From positions 1-64,000 of the forward strand of contig NZ_SWLZ01000021.1 of the NCBI RefSeq assembly GCF_005502275.1: a stretch of DNA of 64,000 bases. The letters run 5' to 3'. A model generated the notes under the pieces. The model did not search any database and was not told the DNA's origin. It worked only from the letters and a program-made list of their open reading frames with translations. Every line of letters begins with the position of its first letter. The stretch's first letter is position 1. Made by a program: the position numbers and the translations under genes. The stretch comes from Robertmurraya siralis (lineage in GTDB: Bacteria > Bacillota > Bacilli > Bacillales > Cytobacillaceae). Of the stretch, positions 7,909-16,457 are shown in pieces.

Positions 7909-8913
7909 ACGTCTTTTAATAATAATGAGGGTAAAATCATCTCTTAATTGAAAATCTTGCAATTTCTCCAGATCTTTAAAGATGTTGTTGACAATTTCTT
8001 GAGCGGAACAATGAATATATTTTCGAATGTAGTTAAGCAAGGTTTCTTTTTCTACAAACCCCTCATCCGTGCGACACTCTGTTACACCATCCGACAACAA
8101 AATAATCATATCGCCAGGATGAATATTCTTTTCATACTGTCTGTACTTTGTCTTCTTATCAATCCCAAGCATAAGCCCTTTGGCATAAATCTCGGAAAAC
8201 TCCTCATTTTTCCCATCGTAATAAAAACCAGGCTCATGACCTGCGGAAGCATATGAAAAGACGTGCCGTGCATAATCGTACATCCCATAAAACATCGTTA
8301 TAAACATGCTCCGATCGACATTCTGTTCGACCACCCGATTTAAATTTTCCAATAGCATGCTCGGCTCATTCCGATTAGCGGGGATGCTGTCCATTGCGTA
8401 CTTAATCATCGACATGCATAAAGCGGCAGGTATCCCCTTTCCAATGACATCGGCAATGGCTATACTGATGCAGTCATTCTCGTCCTCTACAAAATTATAA
8501 TAGTCTCCGTTCATCAATCTTGCCGGTACACTTATCGCTCCGATGTCGAGCCCTTCAACTGAAGGAATCTTGGTCTCTAATAGGGTCTGTTGAACATTTG
8601 CTGCAATTTCAATTTCTGATCTAAGTTCTTTTTGCTGATCGCGCAGACTTTGGTGCTCTCGATAAGCAAAGCCGTATCCAAGCATAATCTCTAGTAAAAT
8701 ATCAAAGGAATGCACAACATATTCAGGCATATCCGGATATATTTCTTGTAAAATCATTTTATGTAAGCTAATGATCTCTTCAGGAGTAACCTGATTTTCG
8801 ATCGATTTTCTACTGAATTTTTGTCCTATGTATAATGTTGATTCTGATTGTTCTTTTATATATTTCGTTAGAATGTCTCGATATTTCGCTTCCATCACTT
8901 CACGAAAAGGCAT
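7903..8913 (-). CDS. rsbU: PP2C phosphatase RsbU (environmental stress)
   Basis: 336 residues: an N-terminal RsbT-binding helical domain (about 1-85), a linker coiled coil, then a PPM/PP2C domain with NGDYYNFVED, IADVIGKGIPAAL (metal-binding Asp-Gly), SYASAGHEPG and LLSDGVTECR. When bound by RsbT it dephosphorylates RsbV-P and switches on sigma-B. Located between rsbT and rsbV, canonical. Confidence 0.96.
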   Translation of the reverse strand: MPFREVMEAKYRDILTKYIKEQSESTLYIGQKFSRKSIENQVTPEEIISLHKMILQEIYPDMPEYVVHSFDILLEIMLGYGFAYREHQSLRDQQKELRSEIEIAANVQQTLLETKIPSVEGLDIGAISVPARLMNGDYYNFVEDENDCISIAIADVIGKGIPAALCMSMIKYAMDSIPANRNEPSMLLENLNRVVEQNVDRSMFITMFYGMYDYARHVFSYASAGHEPGFYYDGKNEEFSEIYAKGLMLGIDKKTKYRQYEKNIHPGDMIILLSDGVTECRTDEGFVEKETLLNYIRKYIHCSAQEIVNNIFKDLEKLQDFQLRDDFTLIIIKRRV

Positions 8914-8925
8914 ACAACGTTCCCC

Positions 8926-9327
8926 CTAGCGGATCCATTTAGTTGCAACTATTTCTGTTCCTTTTCCTTTGGATGATACAATATCGAATTCATCCATTAG
9001 TCTTTTAACTCCAGGTAATCCGGCTCCAAGTCCACCGGAAGTTGAATATCCATCTTCCATCGCCAATCGAATGTCATTAATCCCAGGTCCATTATCTATG
9101 GCTACAATTCGCAATCCCGCATGTCCCTTATCGTAGATCTTTTCGATACATACCCGGCCCTTGTTTGCATAGATAAAAATATTTCTTGCTAATTCACTAA
9201 TAGCTGTAGTTATACGCGCTTGGTCGACAATGCCAAACCCAAGCTCCTTAGCAACATTTCGGCCTAATTGCCTTGCCGCAACGATGTCCCATTCAGTCTG
9301 GATATTTACGCAGGATTGGTTTTCCAT
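8926..9327 (-). CDS. rsbT: Switch kinase RsbT
   Basis: A 133-residue GHKL serine kinase with SELARNIFIYANKG (N box) and DNGPGI...SGGLGAGLPGVKRLMDEF (G boxes). RsbT phosphorylates RsbS and RsbR in the stressosome and, when released, activates RsbU. GGGGGAATAATTG precedes the ATG. Confidence 0.95.
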   Translation of the reverse strand: MENQSCVNIQTEWDIVAARQLGRNVAKELGFGIVDQARITTAISELARNIFIYANKGRVCIEKIYDKGHAGLRIVAIDNGPGINDIRLAMEDGYSTSGGLGAGLPGVKRLMDEFDIVSSKGKGTEIVATKWIR

Positions 9328-9331
9328 TCAA

Positions 9332-9688
9332 TTATTCCCCCAATTCCTGTTGTAATTTCTCCAGGCCCTTTTCTAAGTCTAAAGATGTCATAACATCATT
9401 CAAACTAATTCCTAGCTCGATTAATGTAATGGCTACGGCTGGCTGGATACCGGTAATAACCACTTTAGCTCCCATTAGCTTTGACATACTAATGACATCT
9501 CCTAATACTTTGGCAATGAACGAATCAATAAAATCGATGGAGGTAATATCTATAACAACTCCACTTGCCCCTATTTCATGAATTTTATGTAAAAGATCCT
9601 CTTGGAACTGCAGAGCTGTCTGATCGTCTAACTCCCATTGGATCGATACAAGCAAACAATCATATAATTTCAAAATGGGAATTCTCAC
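9332..9688 (-). CDS. rsbS: Stressosome scaffold RsbS
   Basis: A 118-residue single STAS domain with phosphoacceptor serine in [13 protein letters not shown] (about residues 56-60). With RsbR it forms the stressosome core that holds RsbT. The GTG start overlaps the rsbR stop (GTGA). Confidence 0.95.
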   Translation of the reverse strand: MRIPILKLYDCLLVSIQWELDDQTALQFQEDLLHKIHEIGASGVVIDITSIDFIDSFIAKVLGDVISMSKLMGAKVVITGIQPAVAITLIELGISLNDVMTSLDLEKGLEKLQQELGE

Positions 9689-10518
9689 GATTTTTCACCT
9701 ACTTGTATGATTTTCTTATTCATTAACTCTAACGCCGCCTCCATCCCTTTTTTCAATGTATTTTTCGTAATAATTTGATTGAGGTCGATACCCAAATTGA
9801 CAATCGTTTGGGCGATTTCAGGACGTATGCCCACAAGCATGCATCTTGCTCCTACCAACCTTACAGCATCCGCTGCCTGGATGATATGATGAGCTACCAT
9901 CGTGTCCACAACAGGAACCCCCGTGATATCAATCAATACCACTTCGGAACGATGTTTGACGACTCCATTCAGAAGATTCTCCATAATCTGCTTTGCCCTT
10001 TCGGTATCGATTGCTCCAATCAAGGGCATCACCGAAATTCCATCAAATACAGGGATTAGCGGTGCTGATAATTCTTGCAGAGCAATTTTTTGCAATGACA
10101 CGGTTCGCTCCCACGTAGTCGAATAAATATTTACCACTTCATTCGTCATTGGATTTGTCCAGCGATCGATACCATAAAAAAGCTTCATTTCATCCTCTTT
10201 GCTAACAAGCTTTTCCTCTTTAATTCCTTCAAAAACAAGCGAAGCAAATACCTGAATACCTTCGGTTACAAAGCTTAGGGGCCAGCCAAGCTTCACGACT
10301 TTTTCAGCAAAATCATGCAAGCGCTCACTATATTCGTCATTTGTATCATTTAAATTCGAGCTAACCATTTCCACAAATTCACGGCTTGTGCTGACGAACA
10401 CTTGGTTGGAGACAACCTTTAGCACACGTTCATCTGATTTCTCCTTCATCCGTTCAACCCATTCTTTTAAAATATATTCCTTTTGCTCCTGTATGTATTT
10501 ATTAATAATCCTGTTCAT
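9685..10518 (-). CDS. rsbRA: Stressosome sensor RsbR (RsbRA type)
   Basis: 277 residues. A variable N-terminal non-haem globin-like domain (about 1-140) is followed by a strongly conserved STAS domain containing [17 protein letters not shown] and [20 protein letters not shown] with the two threonine phosphosites. First gene of the operon. The ATG at 10518 is preceded by GGGAGA; the earlier in-frame ATG lies inside that ribosome-binding site. The N-terminal half has diverged much more from B. subtilis than the STAS half, as is usual for a sensor domain. Confidence 0.94.
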   Translation of the reverse strand: MNRIINKYIQEQKEYILKEWVERMKEKSDERVLKVVSNQVFVSTSREFVEMVSSNLNDTNDEYSERLHDFAEKVVKLGWPLSFVTEGIQVFASLVFEGIKEEKLVSKEDEMKLFYGIDRWTNPMTNEVVNIYSTTWERTVSLQKIALQELSAPLIPVFDGISVMPLIGAIDTERAKQIMENLLNGVVKHRSEVVLIDITGVPVVDTMVAHHIIQAADAVRLVGARCMLVGIRPEIAQTIVNLGIDLNQIITKNTLKKGMEAALELMNKKIIQVGEKS

Positions 10519-10678
10519 GTTCTCATCTCCCATCCGACTTCTTCTTTTATTTTTATGATATCAATTGTCAGAACTTGAAACAATTTGATATTGGTCCCAC
10601 TAAAGATGGACATTTATTGTCCTTACGACCTGCCCGCTTCTACACTAAGACTGTTTTATTTACCCATTTTCTCATTAA

Positions 10679-10941
10679 ATAAACTCCTTCAAAAGGACTA
10701 TTATAAAAGCAAAACTGACTATTGAAAGTCCATTTATAGAAAAATTTTTTGACACTAATACTTATGATGAAGCTAATAAAAAATATGGTGTTTCTAGTAT
10801 GGGAGTAGGACAAAGTGAGGAATTTTTAGCTGTTGGCATACAATGACATTAAATATAAAGACGAAGTTCAGCAATACTTTGAAAGATACCTTTCAACACT
10901 TAGCATTACAACTTATATAAATAGATGTATTTTTATATGAT
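10679..10941 (+). pseudogene. Frameshifted gene remnant
   Basis: An open frame from 10679 reads ...KAKLTIESPFIEKFFDTN, continues through KKYGVSSMGVGQSEEFLAVG and stops at 10843. A +1 shift at about 10837 continues in the same style (YNDIKYKDEVQQYFERYLST...) to 10941. Protein-like composition across the shift suggests a decayed gene. I do not recognise the family, and no start codon or ribosome-binding site is visible. Confidence 0.45.
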
Positions 10942-11031
10942 GATGATTAAAAATTTGGGCTAGTTAATGAGGTTTTCTTTGTAATTAGCTGCATTGTCTG
11001 ATGAAATTTACTTTTACAAGTAAAGATTTCT

Positions 11032-11109
11032 GACGGGAATAATAACAAGATATACTCCATATACCACTGCAGAAGTAGAACCACTTATTAAAGACGGTGG
11101 CTGTAACTA
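11032..11109 (+). pseudogene. Possible 3' gene fragment
   Basis: The plus-strand frame reads TGIITRYTPYTTAEVEPLIK followed by DGGCN and a stop at about 11109, just before a terminator hairpin. It looks like the C-terminal end of a lost gene, perhaps from the same insertion as the remnant upstream. Function unknown; weak evidence. Confidence 0.3.
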
Positions 11110-11130
11110 AATTTATACTTTCTAACCTAT

Positions 11131-11159
11131 AAAAAAGGACAAGTTTTTCACTTGTCCTT
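11131..11159. terminator. Bidirectional terminator hairpin
   Basis: AAGGACAAGT / ACTTGTCCTT stem with a TTTTC loop. The run of A at 11131-11136 gives a T-tail when read on the minus strand. It separates the gene debris and the alr/mazEF block from the rsb operon. Confidence 0.7.
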
Positions 11160-11294
11160 GCAGCACACAGTATGATGAAAGATTTCATTGTAGCACGGAA
11201 TTGCCCCCTCAAAAAAGGAACAAAATGACTCATAATTTACGTAAAATGGCTCAAACTTATAAGACCCCTTCCTTTAAGAAGAGCTAAATGGTGT

Positions 11295-11324
11295 AAAAAA
11301 ACGCTCTTTTTTGCAAAGAGCGTT
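11295..11324 (-). terminator. Terminator of the alr-ndoAI-ndoA operon
   Basis: Perfect stem AACGCTCTTT / AAAGAGCGTT (11300-11324), followed on the minus strand by a run of T. It lies 150 bp after the ndoA stop. From here to 11474 I see no gene. Confidence 0.85.
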
Positions 11325-11474
11325 GTATATCAAAATTCATCTCGGTGAATTCAGATCAGATTTCATTATAGTGTTATTTTATTATTTATTCAAAACCTGA
11401 AACATCCTCCACAGATCGTGTAATACCCGGGTTAAAAACTTCCCATTTAGTCTATTTCTTTTTATTGAAGAAGG

Positions 11475-11825
11475 TTAAAATTCTATGAGACCTAAGCTTA
11501 TTTGTAATGCTTCGTCCACTTTTTCCATCATCTCGTCATCAAGATGGGTAATCTTATCGGTTAATCGTTGTTTGTCAATCGTTCGAATTTGTTCCAACAG
11601 GATTACAGAATCTCTCTCAAACCCATATCGCTTCGCATCAATCTCAACATGTGTAGGCAGCTTTGCTTTTTGAATTTGTGCGGTAATTGCTGCAATAATG
11701 ACTGTGGGACTAAAACGATTCCCGATGTCGTTCTGAATGACAAGGACTGGACGGACACCACCTTGCTCTGAGCCAACAACTGGGGAAAGGTCTGCAAAAT
11801 AAACGTCTCCACGTTTAACAATCAA
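11475..11825 (-). CDS. ndoA: MazF-type endoribonuclease EndoA
   Basis: A 116-residue MazF/PemK toxin: [21 protein letters not shown] at the N-terminus, [12 protein letters not shown], and [11 protein letters not shown] carrying the active-site strand. Nearly the same as B. subtilis EndoA, which cuts single-stranded RNA at UACAU. It is encoded just after its antitoxin with a 4-nt gap. It lies in the conserved alr-sigB neighbourhood, so it is a core chromosomal toxin, not a mobile one. Confidence 0.95.
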   Translation of the reverse strand: MIVKRGDVYFADLSPVVGSEQGGVRPVLVIQNDIGNRFSPTVIIAAITAQIQKAKLPTHVEIDAKRYGFERDSVILLEQIRTIDKQRLTDKITHLDDEMMEKVDEALQISLGLIEF

Positions 11826-11829
11826 AGGA

Positions 11830-12111
11830 TTATCCCCCGCTTACTAAACGTTCAACTGTGTGTTCTGCCTCATATTCTGCTTGAAAGCTTTCCGAAGCAA
11901 TAGATAAATTGATTTTCGCCATTTCCATGTAACCACGTCTCATGGACTCACGAATTTGTCTCTTTTTCCGTTCGCGCAAATACATTTTTGTCGCCTGATA
12001 AATAAACTCACTTCTGTTAACATTTTCTTGTTTCACATAACCATCCAATTCAGTTAAAAGATGCTGCGGTAACTTTACCAAGATTTCTGTTGTTGCGCTG
12101 GACTCAGACAC
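11830..12111 (-). CDS. ndoAI: EndoA antitoxin (MazE-like, RHH)
   Basis: 93 residues: an N-terminal ribbon-helix-helix ([20 protein letters not shown]) for DNA binding and dimerisation, and a C-terminal [15 protein letters not shown]...VERLVSGG segment that binds and inhibits EndoA. I chose the GTG at 12111 ([10 protein letters not shown]), which is 9 nt from GGAGG and matches the known B. subtilis N-terminus; an ATG two codons earlier is too close to the ribosome-binding site. Confidence 0.93.
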   Translation of the reverse strand: MSESSATTEILVKLPQHLLTELDGYVKQENVNRSEFIYQATKMYLRERKKRQIRESMRRGYMEMAKINLSIASESFQAEYEAEHTVERLVSGG

Positions 12112-12350
12112 AAACATACACCTCCACCATCACTACACACCATTTTTTGTACTGTACTACCTTGTCCGTGGGGTTTCCAGTTTTTCTCTAAAGCTCTAAA
12201 TGAGAAAGTCGTTTCATTCTATCTATACCATATTTTATAATACCATCAATCCACCTAGATGCAAAGGCAATTCATGAATTCTTCTGTATTATCGACCAAA
12301 AAAAGCAATTTTTATGCATAAATCATGATAATTCACTGACTAAAGGCATG

Positions 12351-13511
12351 TTAATGAAGAATAGCATTCTTCATATCAACCTGTTTGCCCGCCTGTATAT
12401 ACACCCTAGGCACCCGATTAGAGATCATGCAAGGAATTTCATAATTAATCGTTTCCAGTTTATCTGCAATCTCATCGATGGATATCATCTCCCCTTGGTT
12501 TACCCCAATCAATGTAACAATGGTTCCAACTGGTAACTCAAAGGGAAGCTTTATCATACATTGATCCATGCATATTCTACCCACTATGGGTACTCTCATA
12601 CCCTCAATGAGCACTTCCTGTCCTTGAAGTTTTCGCAACCACCCATCTGCGTATCCAATCGGAACAGTGCCAATCCATTCTTCCTCCTTCGCTTCATACG
12701 TAGCACCGTAGCTAACCTTCTCACCAGGCAGAAGCTTCTTCACATGAATAAGCTTTGTCCGTAATGAAAAAGCAGGCTTAAGCTGAAAAGGTAGCTCTTC
12801 TTTAATTGCTGGAGAAGGAGTTAAACCGTACATTGCAATTCCATAGCGAATACCATTCAAATACGGAGCGATGTTTCGCAGCGCTGCTGCACTGTTGCTA
12901 ACATGGAGCATCTTCGGTCTTGTTTGAAACGCATTTACCAGCTCCTCAAACCGTTGCAGCTGCAGCTTGAAATAATGTAATTCAGGGCTGTCGGCCGTCG
13001 AAAAGTGGGTGAATACGCCCTCTAGCTCCATTCTCTTATCGTCCATAATAAGAGCCTCAATCGACTGTACAGTTGGACACTCTCGAACACCGATTCGTCC
13101 CATTCCTGTATCCAATTTAAGATGCAGCTTAATAGTCACATCTTCAGCCAATTGAGCTTGTGCCTCTCTGACCCACTCTTCTTGAAAAAATGTCAACGTT
13201 ATATTGTTTTTTCCAGCGATATTAATATATTCAGCCCTCGTAGCTCCTAATACTAAAATCGGATCATTGATTCCTTTTTTTCTTAGTGCTAATGCTTCAT
13301 CAAGAAAGGCTACCGCTAAATAAGATGCACCGCCCTCAATTGCCGCCTTTGCAATTTGTATATCCCCATGTCCATAGCCATTTGCTTTAACAACCGCCAT
13401 TAACGCAACATCCTGCGGAAGCAAGGATTTCATTTGTTGCACGTTTTCTTTTACGCAATCTAAATCGATTTCTGCCCATGTATCCCGATAAAATTGATTC
13501 TGCTCTTCCAC
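12351..13511 (-). CDS. alr: Alanine racemase
   Basis: 386 residues, a fold III PLP enzyme. The PLP lysine is in AVVKANGYGHGD (about residues 38-49) and the catalytic tyrosine in EKVSYGATYEA (about 270). Interconverts L- and D-alanine for peptidoglycan. Gene order alr-ndoAI-ndoA is as in B. subtilis. 12118-12350 has no gene I can support. Confidence 0.95.
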   Translation of the reverse strand: MEEQNQFYRDTWAEIDLDCVKENVQQMKSLLPQDVALMAVVKANGYGHGDIQIAKAAIEGGASYLAVAFLDEALALRKKGINDPILVLGATRAEYINIAGKNNITLTFFQEEWVREAQAQLAEDVTIKLHLKLDTGMGRIGVRECPTVQSIEALIMDDKRMELEGVFTHFSTADSPELHYFKLQLQRFEELVNAFQTRPKMLHVSNSAAALRNIAPYLNGIRYGIAMYGLTPSPAIKEELPFQLKPAFSLRTKLIHVKKLLPGEKVSYGATYEAKEEEWIGTVPIGYADGWLRKLQGQEVLIEGMRVPIVGRICMDQCMIKLPFELPVGTIVTLIGVNQGEMISIDEIADKLETINYEIPCMISNRVPRVYIQAGKQVDMKNAILH

Positions 13512-13755
13512 TGTTCCACTTCCTTCGATTCTCCGTACATGCTATAAGACAAATTATCAAACTGAAAGTGCAGAATGTCAAATAAGAAAAGCATTGGACC
13601 TTAAAAGAGTAAGCAAAGAAGGACCGCTCTTGCAGAACTACCCTTTTTATTGCCGTAGTAGTTCGTTTAAGGAAAAAATCGCTGCTTATTTTCAAACTTG
13701 GCAAGGGGTTCTTGTCCCGTCATTTTTCACATCAACAGCTTTTTATAATGAAAAC

Positions 13756-13787
13756 GAAAAAGCCCTTCATCACAGAAGAGCCTTTTC
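13756..13787 (-). terminator. Terminator after the lipoprotein gene
   Basis: AAAAGCCCTTC and GAAGAGCCTTTT form an imperfect stem. The A-run at 13756-13761 gives a T-tail on the minus strand, just after the ydcC-like stop. Confidence 0.6.
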
Positions 13788-13801
13788 TTGAGAAGATTCG
13801 A

Positions 13802-14821
13802 TTATTTCACCATGTCTCCCTGAACTTCAACAGAACGGGCAAGCATTAACATTTCTTCTTCCGATAAATCTTTAGATGCTAATGTATAATCCACACCCTG
13901 ATAAGTCCAAGTTAATGAGTTTGAGGACAGTGCCCCGATCGTGAAACCGAGATCGACCGGTTCCCCACTTACAGTTGTAGCAGCCATTGTAGTTGGGACC
14001 ACCGTTGCTTTTTCTTGAATGAGCGTAAAGGATTTTTCCCCATCATATGTTAAAATTACTCTTTTTCCATTCTCCGTCTCTATCGGCTTTTCTTCAATAA
14101 GCGATACATCTGGAATTTCAGCAGTAGGGTATTTAACAGTAAATTCCTTATCGCCAAGGTCTGCCATTACTGGTACTTCTAATTGAGCACCTGTCATGTT
14201 TTTCGCCATGTCAAAGTCCTTTTTCTCAAAGGCTGCATTGAAATCGGCATTGGAAAATTCAACTGTGACAAGTGCATTTCGATCAGAGTCCATCACTTTT
14301 ACGGATACTGGCGTTAAATCCTTTTTATTAAGTGTAATTTCCTGTAATGGGAGCATCTTATTATTTTGATAGCGTGTTTTGGTTTCAAACACATAATGCT
14401 CTTTGGTCGAAGTAAACTTCGCTTCCTTGTCCTCGATAATATCTTCAACCAATGATTCGTATAAATAGGCTTGACTGCTGTTTTCTGGCCAATCACTTTG
14501 GAAACGGAAGCTCTTATTTAATGCTGGCGTCAACACAAAGACTCCATCATCATTGCGAAGAATCATTTGGCTTTGATCCTTTTGGGCATTTTTCAAATCC
14601 ACGCGATAGTAGGTAGGTTCCTTATGCCAAATTTCCACATCATAACTTTGAGGCTCAGCTCCCATCTGCAAAGTCATTTTCGCCTTAACTTTGTACCCTT
14701 TTAGTTGTTGAAGCTTTCCATTCAAGTCCTTCACAACATCCTCCTGTGATTTTGTCCCACAGGCAGACAATACTAGCATCGCCATCAGCCCAGCGAGAAG
14801 CAATACAACCCATTTCTTCAT
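13802..14821 (-). CDS. ydcC: Sporulation-associated lipoprotein (YdcC family)
   Basis: 339 residues. Signal peptide with lipobox (LLAGLMAMLVLSAC, lipidated Cys about 21). The rest is a LolA/LppX-like beta-sheet domain (LKGYKVKAKMTLQMG... onward) and a C-terminal DUF4367-type segment (LGFTIGALSSNSLTWTYQGVDYTL). Homologues are mother-cell sporulation lipoproteins in B. subtilis; molecular role unknown. It lies between acpS and alr as in B. subtilis. Confidence 0.88.
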   Translation of the reverse strand: MKKWVVLLLAGLMAMLVLSACGTKSQEDVVKDLNGKLQQLKGYKVKAKMTLQMGAEPQSYDVEIWHKEPTYYRVDLKNAQKDQSQMILRNDDGVFVLTPALNKSFRFQSDWPENSSQAYLYESLVEDIIEDKEAKFTSTKEHYVFETKTRYQNNKMLPLQEITLNKKDLTPVSVKVMDSDRNALVTVEFSNADFNAAFEKKDFDMAKNMTGAQLEVPVMADLGDKEFTVKYPTAEIPDVSLIEEKPIETENGKRVILTYDGEKSFTLIQEKATVVPTTMAATTVSGEPVDLGFTIGALSSNSLTWTYQGVDYTLASKDLSEEEMLMLARSVEVQGDMVK

Positions 14822-14984
14822 CCTTTCAACCCCTTTGTCTCATTTAAGCGTAGTTAGCTTCAGTGTTTGGAGAGAAAAAGACAGGCATTAGACATTGTAA
14901 TGTTCTCGCCTACTTGTCTCCCCTATCGCACTATGAATATATGAGACAACCTTCAGGAATATGACGGGCCTTATGCGATGCTTA

Positions 14985-15338
14985 TTAAATTTTTTCGATA
15001 ACAACCTGTGCAACCGCGTATTCTTCACTGTGTGAAATAGATAAATGAACCCCTTCATTAAAAGGTTTTCGTATTACCGGCTTGCCATTTCTGTCAGCAG
15101 CAACCTCAATATCAAGAAATGATAAATTTTTACCGATTCCTGTACCAACTGCTTTAGCAAAAGCCTCTTTTGCAGCAAATCTCCCTGCTAAAAATTCAAT
15201 TTTCCGTTTCCCTTTAAGAGCCTCAAATCGTTCTTTTTCGAATGGTGTCAAAATCCGCTCGGAAAACCGCGGCTGTTTCTCAATTATTTTTCCTATTCTG
15301 TCTAATTCCACAATGTCAATTCCAATTCCAGCAATCAT
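14985..15338 (-). CDS. acpS: Holo-[acyl-carrier-protein] synthase
   Basis: 117 residues. [12 protein letters not shown] at the N-terminus and [17 protein letters not shown] (Asp and Glu metal ligands at about 8 and 58) are the AcpS signatures. Transfers 4'-phosphopantetheine from CoA to ACP for fatty acid synthesis. I start at the ATG at 15338 ([10 protein letters not shown]), about 9 nt after AGAAGGA; two earlier in-frame ATGs sit in or next to that ribosome-binding site. Confidence 0.95.
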   Translation of the reverse strand: MIAGIGIDIVELDRIGKIIEKQPRFSERILTPFEKERFEALKGKRKIEFLAGRFAAKEAFAKAVGTGIGKNLSFLDIEVAADRNGKPVIRKPFNEGVHLSISHSEEYAVAQVVIEKI

Positions 15339-15508
15339 CAACATCTTCCTTCTCATTTTTATAACCAGACAAACATATTATGTTTATATATAAACCTTTA
15401 AATGAAAATAGGTCTACGGCGAGCTTCCTTCTCAAATAACGTATATAATGTACATGTATGCAAATGGGAATAATCGAACTATATTTCCTAAACTAAGGAG
15501 GTTTTATT

Positions 15509-16237
15509 TTGTTTGTCCGAACGGAAAGCTTCAAGGAGTTTATCCGCTACTATCCTGTCGTTTCTGTTATTATTTTCTTACACATCATGATTTACATGCT
15601 CACTTCAATACCAGCTATCTTCCCTTCGGCTTCGATCTTCGAGAGCTTAATGGGCGTTAATCTTTATATTGTTCAAGGAGAATATTGGCGTCTCGTAACA
15701 CCTATTTTTGTCCACAGCGGCATTGCTCATATGCTTTTTAACAGTTTTTCACTTGTTTTGTTCGGCCCTGGCTTAGAAAGAATCCTCGGAAAATCTCGTT
15801 TTATCCTTCTGTATTTAGCAACAGGAGTATTAGCCAATGTTGCCACGCTCATTTTGAAGCCCCTTACCTATACCCATGTTGGTTCAAGCGGCTCCATCTT
15901 CGGCTTATTCGGCATCTACCTTGCCATCGTGTTTTTAAGGAAGGAATTAATGTCACGCCAGAATTCTCAAGTGATTTTAACCATTGCGGTCATTGGAGTC
16001 ATTATGACCTTTCTCCAGCCGAATATCAATATTACTGCCCATATTTTCGGCTTGATAACAGGCTTTATTTTAGGTGCCATTCAAATTGGCAGAGGTAGAG
16101 CATTGACAGAATCGATTCGAAATATTTCATTGCGGCGTTCCAGTTACTCCGCAGGCAAACGACAGTTCCATGCAAAGCATCTAATTTGGATAGCTATCGC
16201 TTTACTTGCACTGCTCGGTTTATTAGGTGGATTCTAG
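15509..16237 (+). CDS. Rhomboid-family intramembrane serine protease (YdcA type)
   Basis: 242 residues with about six or seven membrane helices. Catalytic serine in VGSSGSIFGLFG, catalytic histidine in ITAHIFGLITGFILG; HSGIAHMLFNSFSLVLFG is the conserved H-x(5)-N helix. TTG start, 8 nt after AAGGAGG (15495-15501). Divergent from acpS, as ydcA is in B. subtilis. Substrates unknown. Confidence 0.9.
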   Translation: MFVRTESFKEFIRYYPVVSVIIFLHIMIYMLTSIPAIFPSASIFESLMGVNLYIVQGEYWRLVTPIFVHSGIAHMLFNSFSLVLFGPGLERILGKSRFILLYLATGVLANVATLILKPLTYTHVGSSGSIFGLFGIYLAIVFLRKELMSRQNSQVILTIAVIGVIMTFLQPNINITAHIFGLITGFILGAIQIGRGRALTESIRNISLRRSSYSAGKRQFHAKHLIWIAIALLALLGLLGGF

Positions 16238-16243
16238 AAAAAA

Positions 16244-16265
16244 AGCGCCTGTTTATCCGGCGCTT
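16244..16265. repeat. Left copy of duplicated terminator hairpin
   Basis: AGCGCCTGTTTATCCGGCGCTT, preceded by a run of A so that it terminates minus-strand transcription. An identical copy lies at 16436-16457, followed by a run of T. Together they look like one bidirectional terminator split by an insertion with a 22-bp duplication. Confidence 0.9.
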
Positions 16266-16435
16266 CAGAGTGTAAACAAAAACCCCAAAATATTAGATAG
16301 CAGTTACCTTCAGGCTAATTGAAAACGTTTGTCTTTCGAGGCGCAAAGCCTTGGAGGAGCGGAGTTACCATAGTAGGTAATGAGCACCTGAAAAGGCGAA
16401 GCAACGAAGAAAGTGAGCGTTTGTCAATAGCCTGG
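16266..16435. mobile_element. 170-bp repeat element inserted in a terminator
   Basis: Between the two hairpin copies lies noncoding DNA with inverted ends. TCAGGCTAATTGAAAACG (about 16309) pairs with the complement of CGTTTGTCAATAGCCTGG (about 16418-16435). The core CTTTCGAGGCGCAAAGCC, GGAGGAGCGGAGTTACC and GAGCACCTGAA is of a type I recall as a dispersed Bacillaceae intergenic repeat. It has no ORF. Probably a non-autonomous element. Confidence 0.6.
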
Positions 16436-16457
16436 AGCGCCTGTTTATCCGGCGCTT
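16436..16457. terminator. Right copy of duplicated terminator hairpin
   Basis: Identical to 16244-16265 and followed by TTTT, so it terminates plus-strand transcription (rhomboid gene). It ends just beyond the ydbT stop codon. Confidence 0.85.

Noticed and set aside
10985-11233. 82-codon minus-strand ORF between rsbR and ndoA
   Set aside because: Crosses a terminator hairpin, has no ribosome-binding site, and the opposite strand shows the more protein-like fragment.
11475-12111. MazEF pair as part of a mobile defence island
   Set aside because: It is the conserved chromosomal ndoAI-ndoA pair next to alr and sigB, with no sign of transfer.
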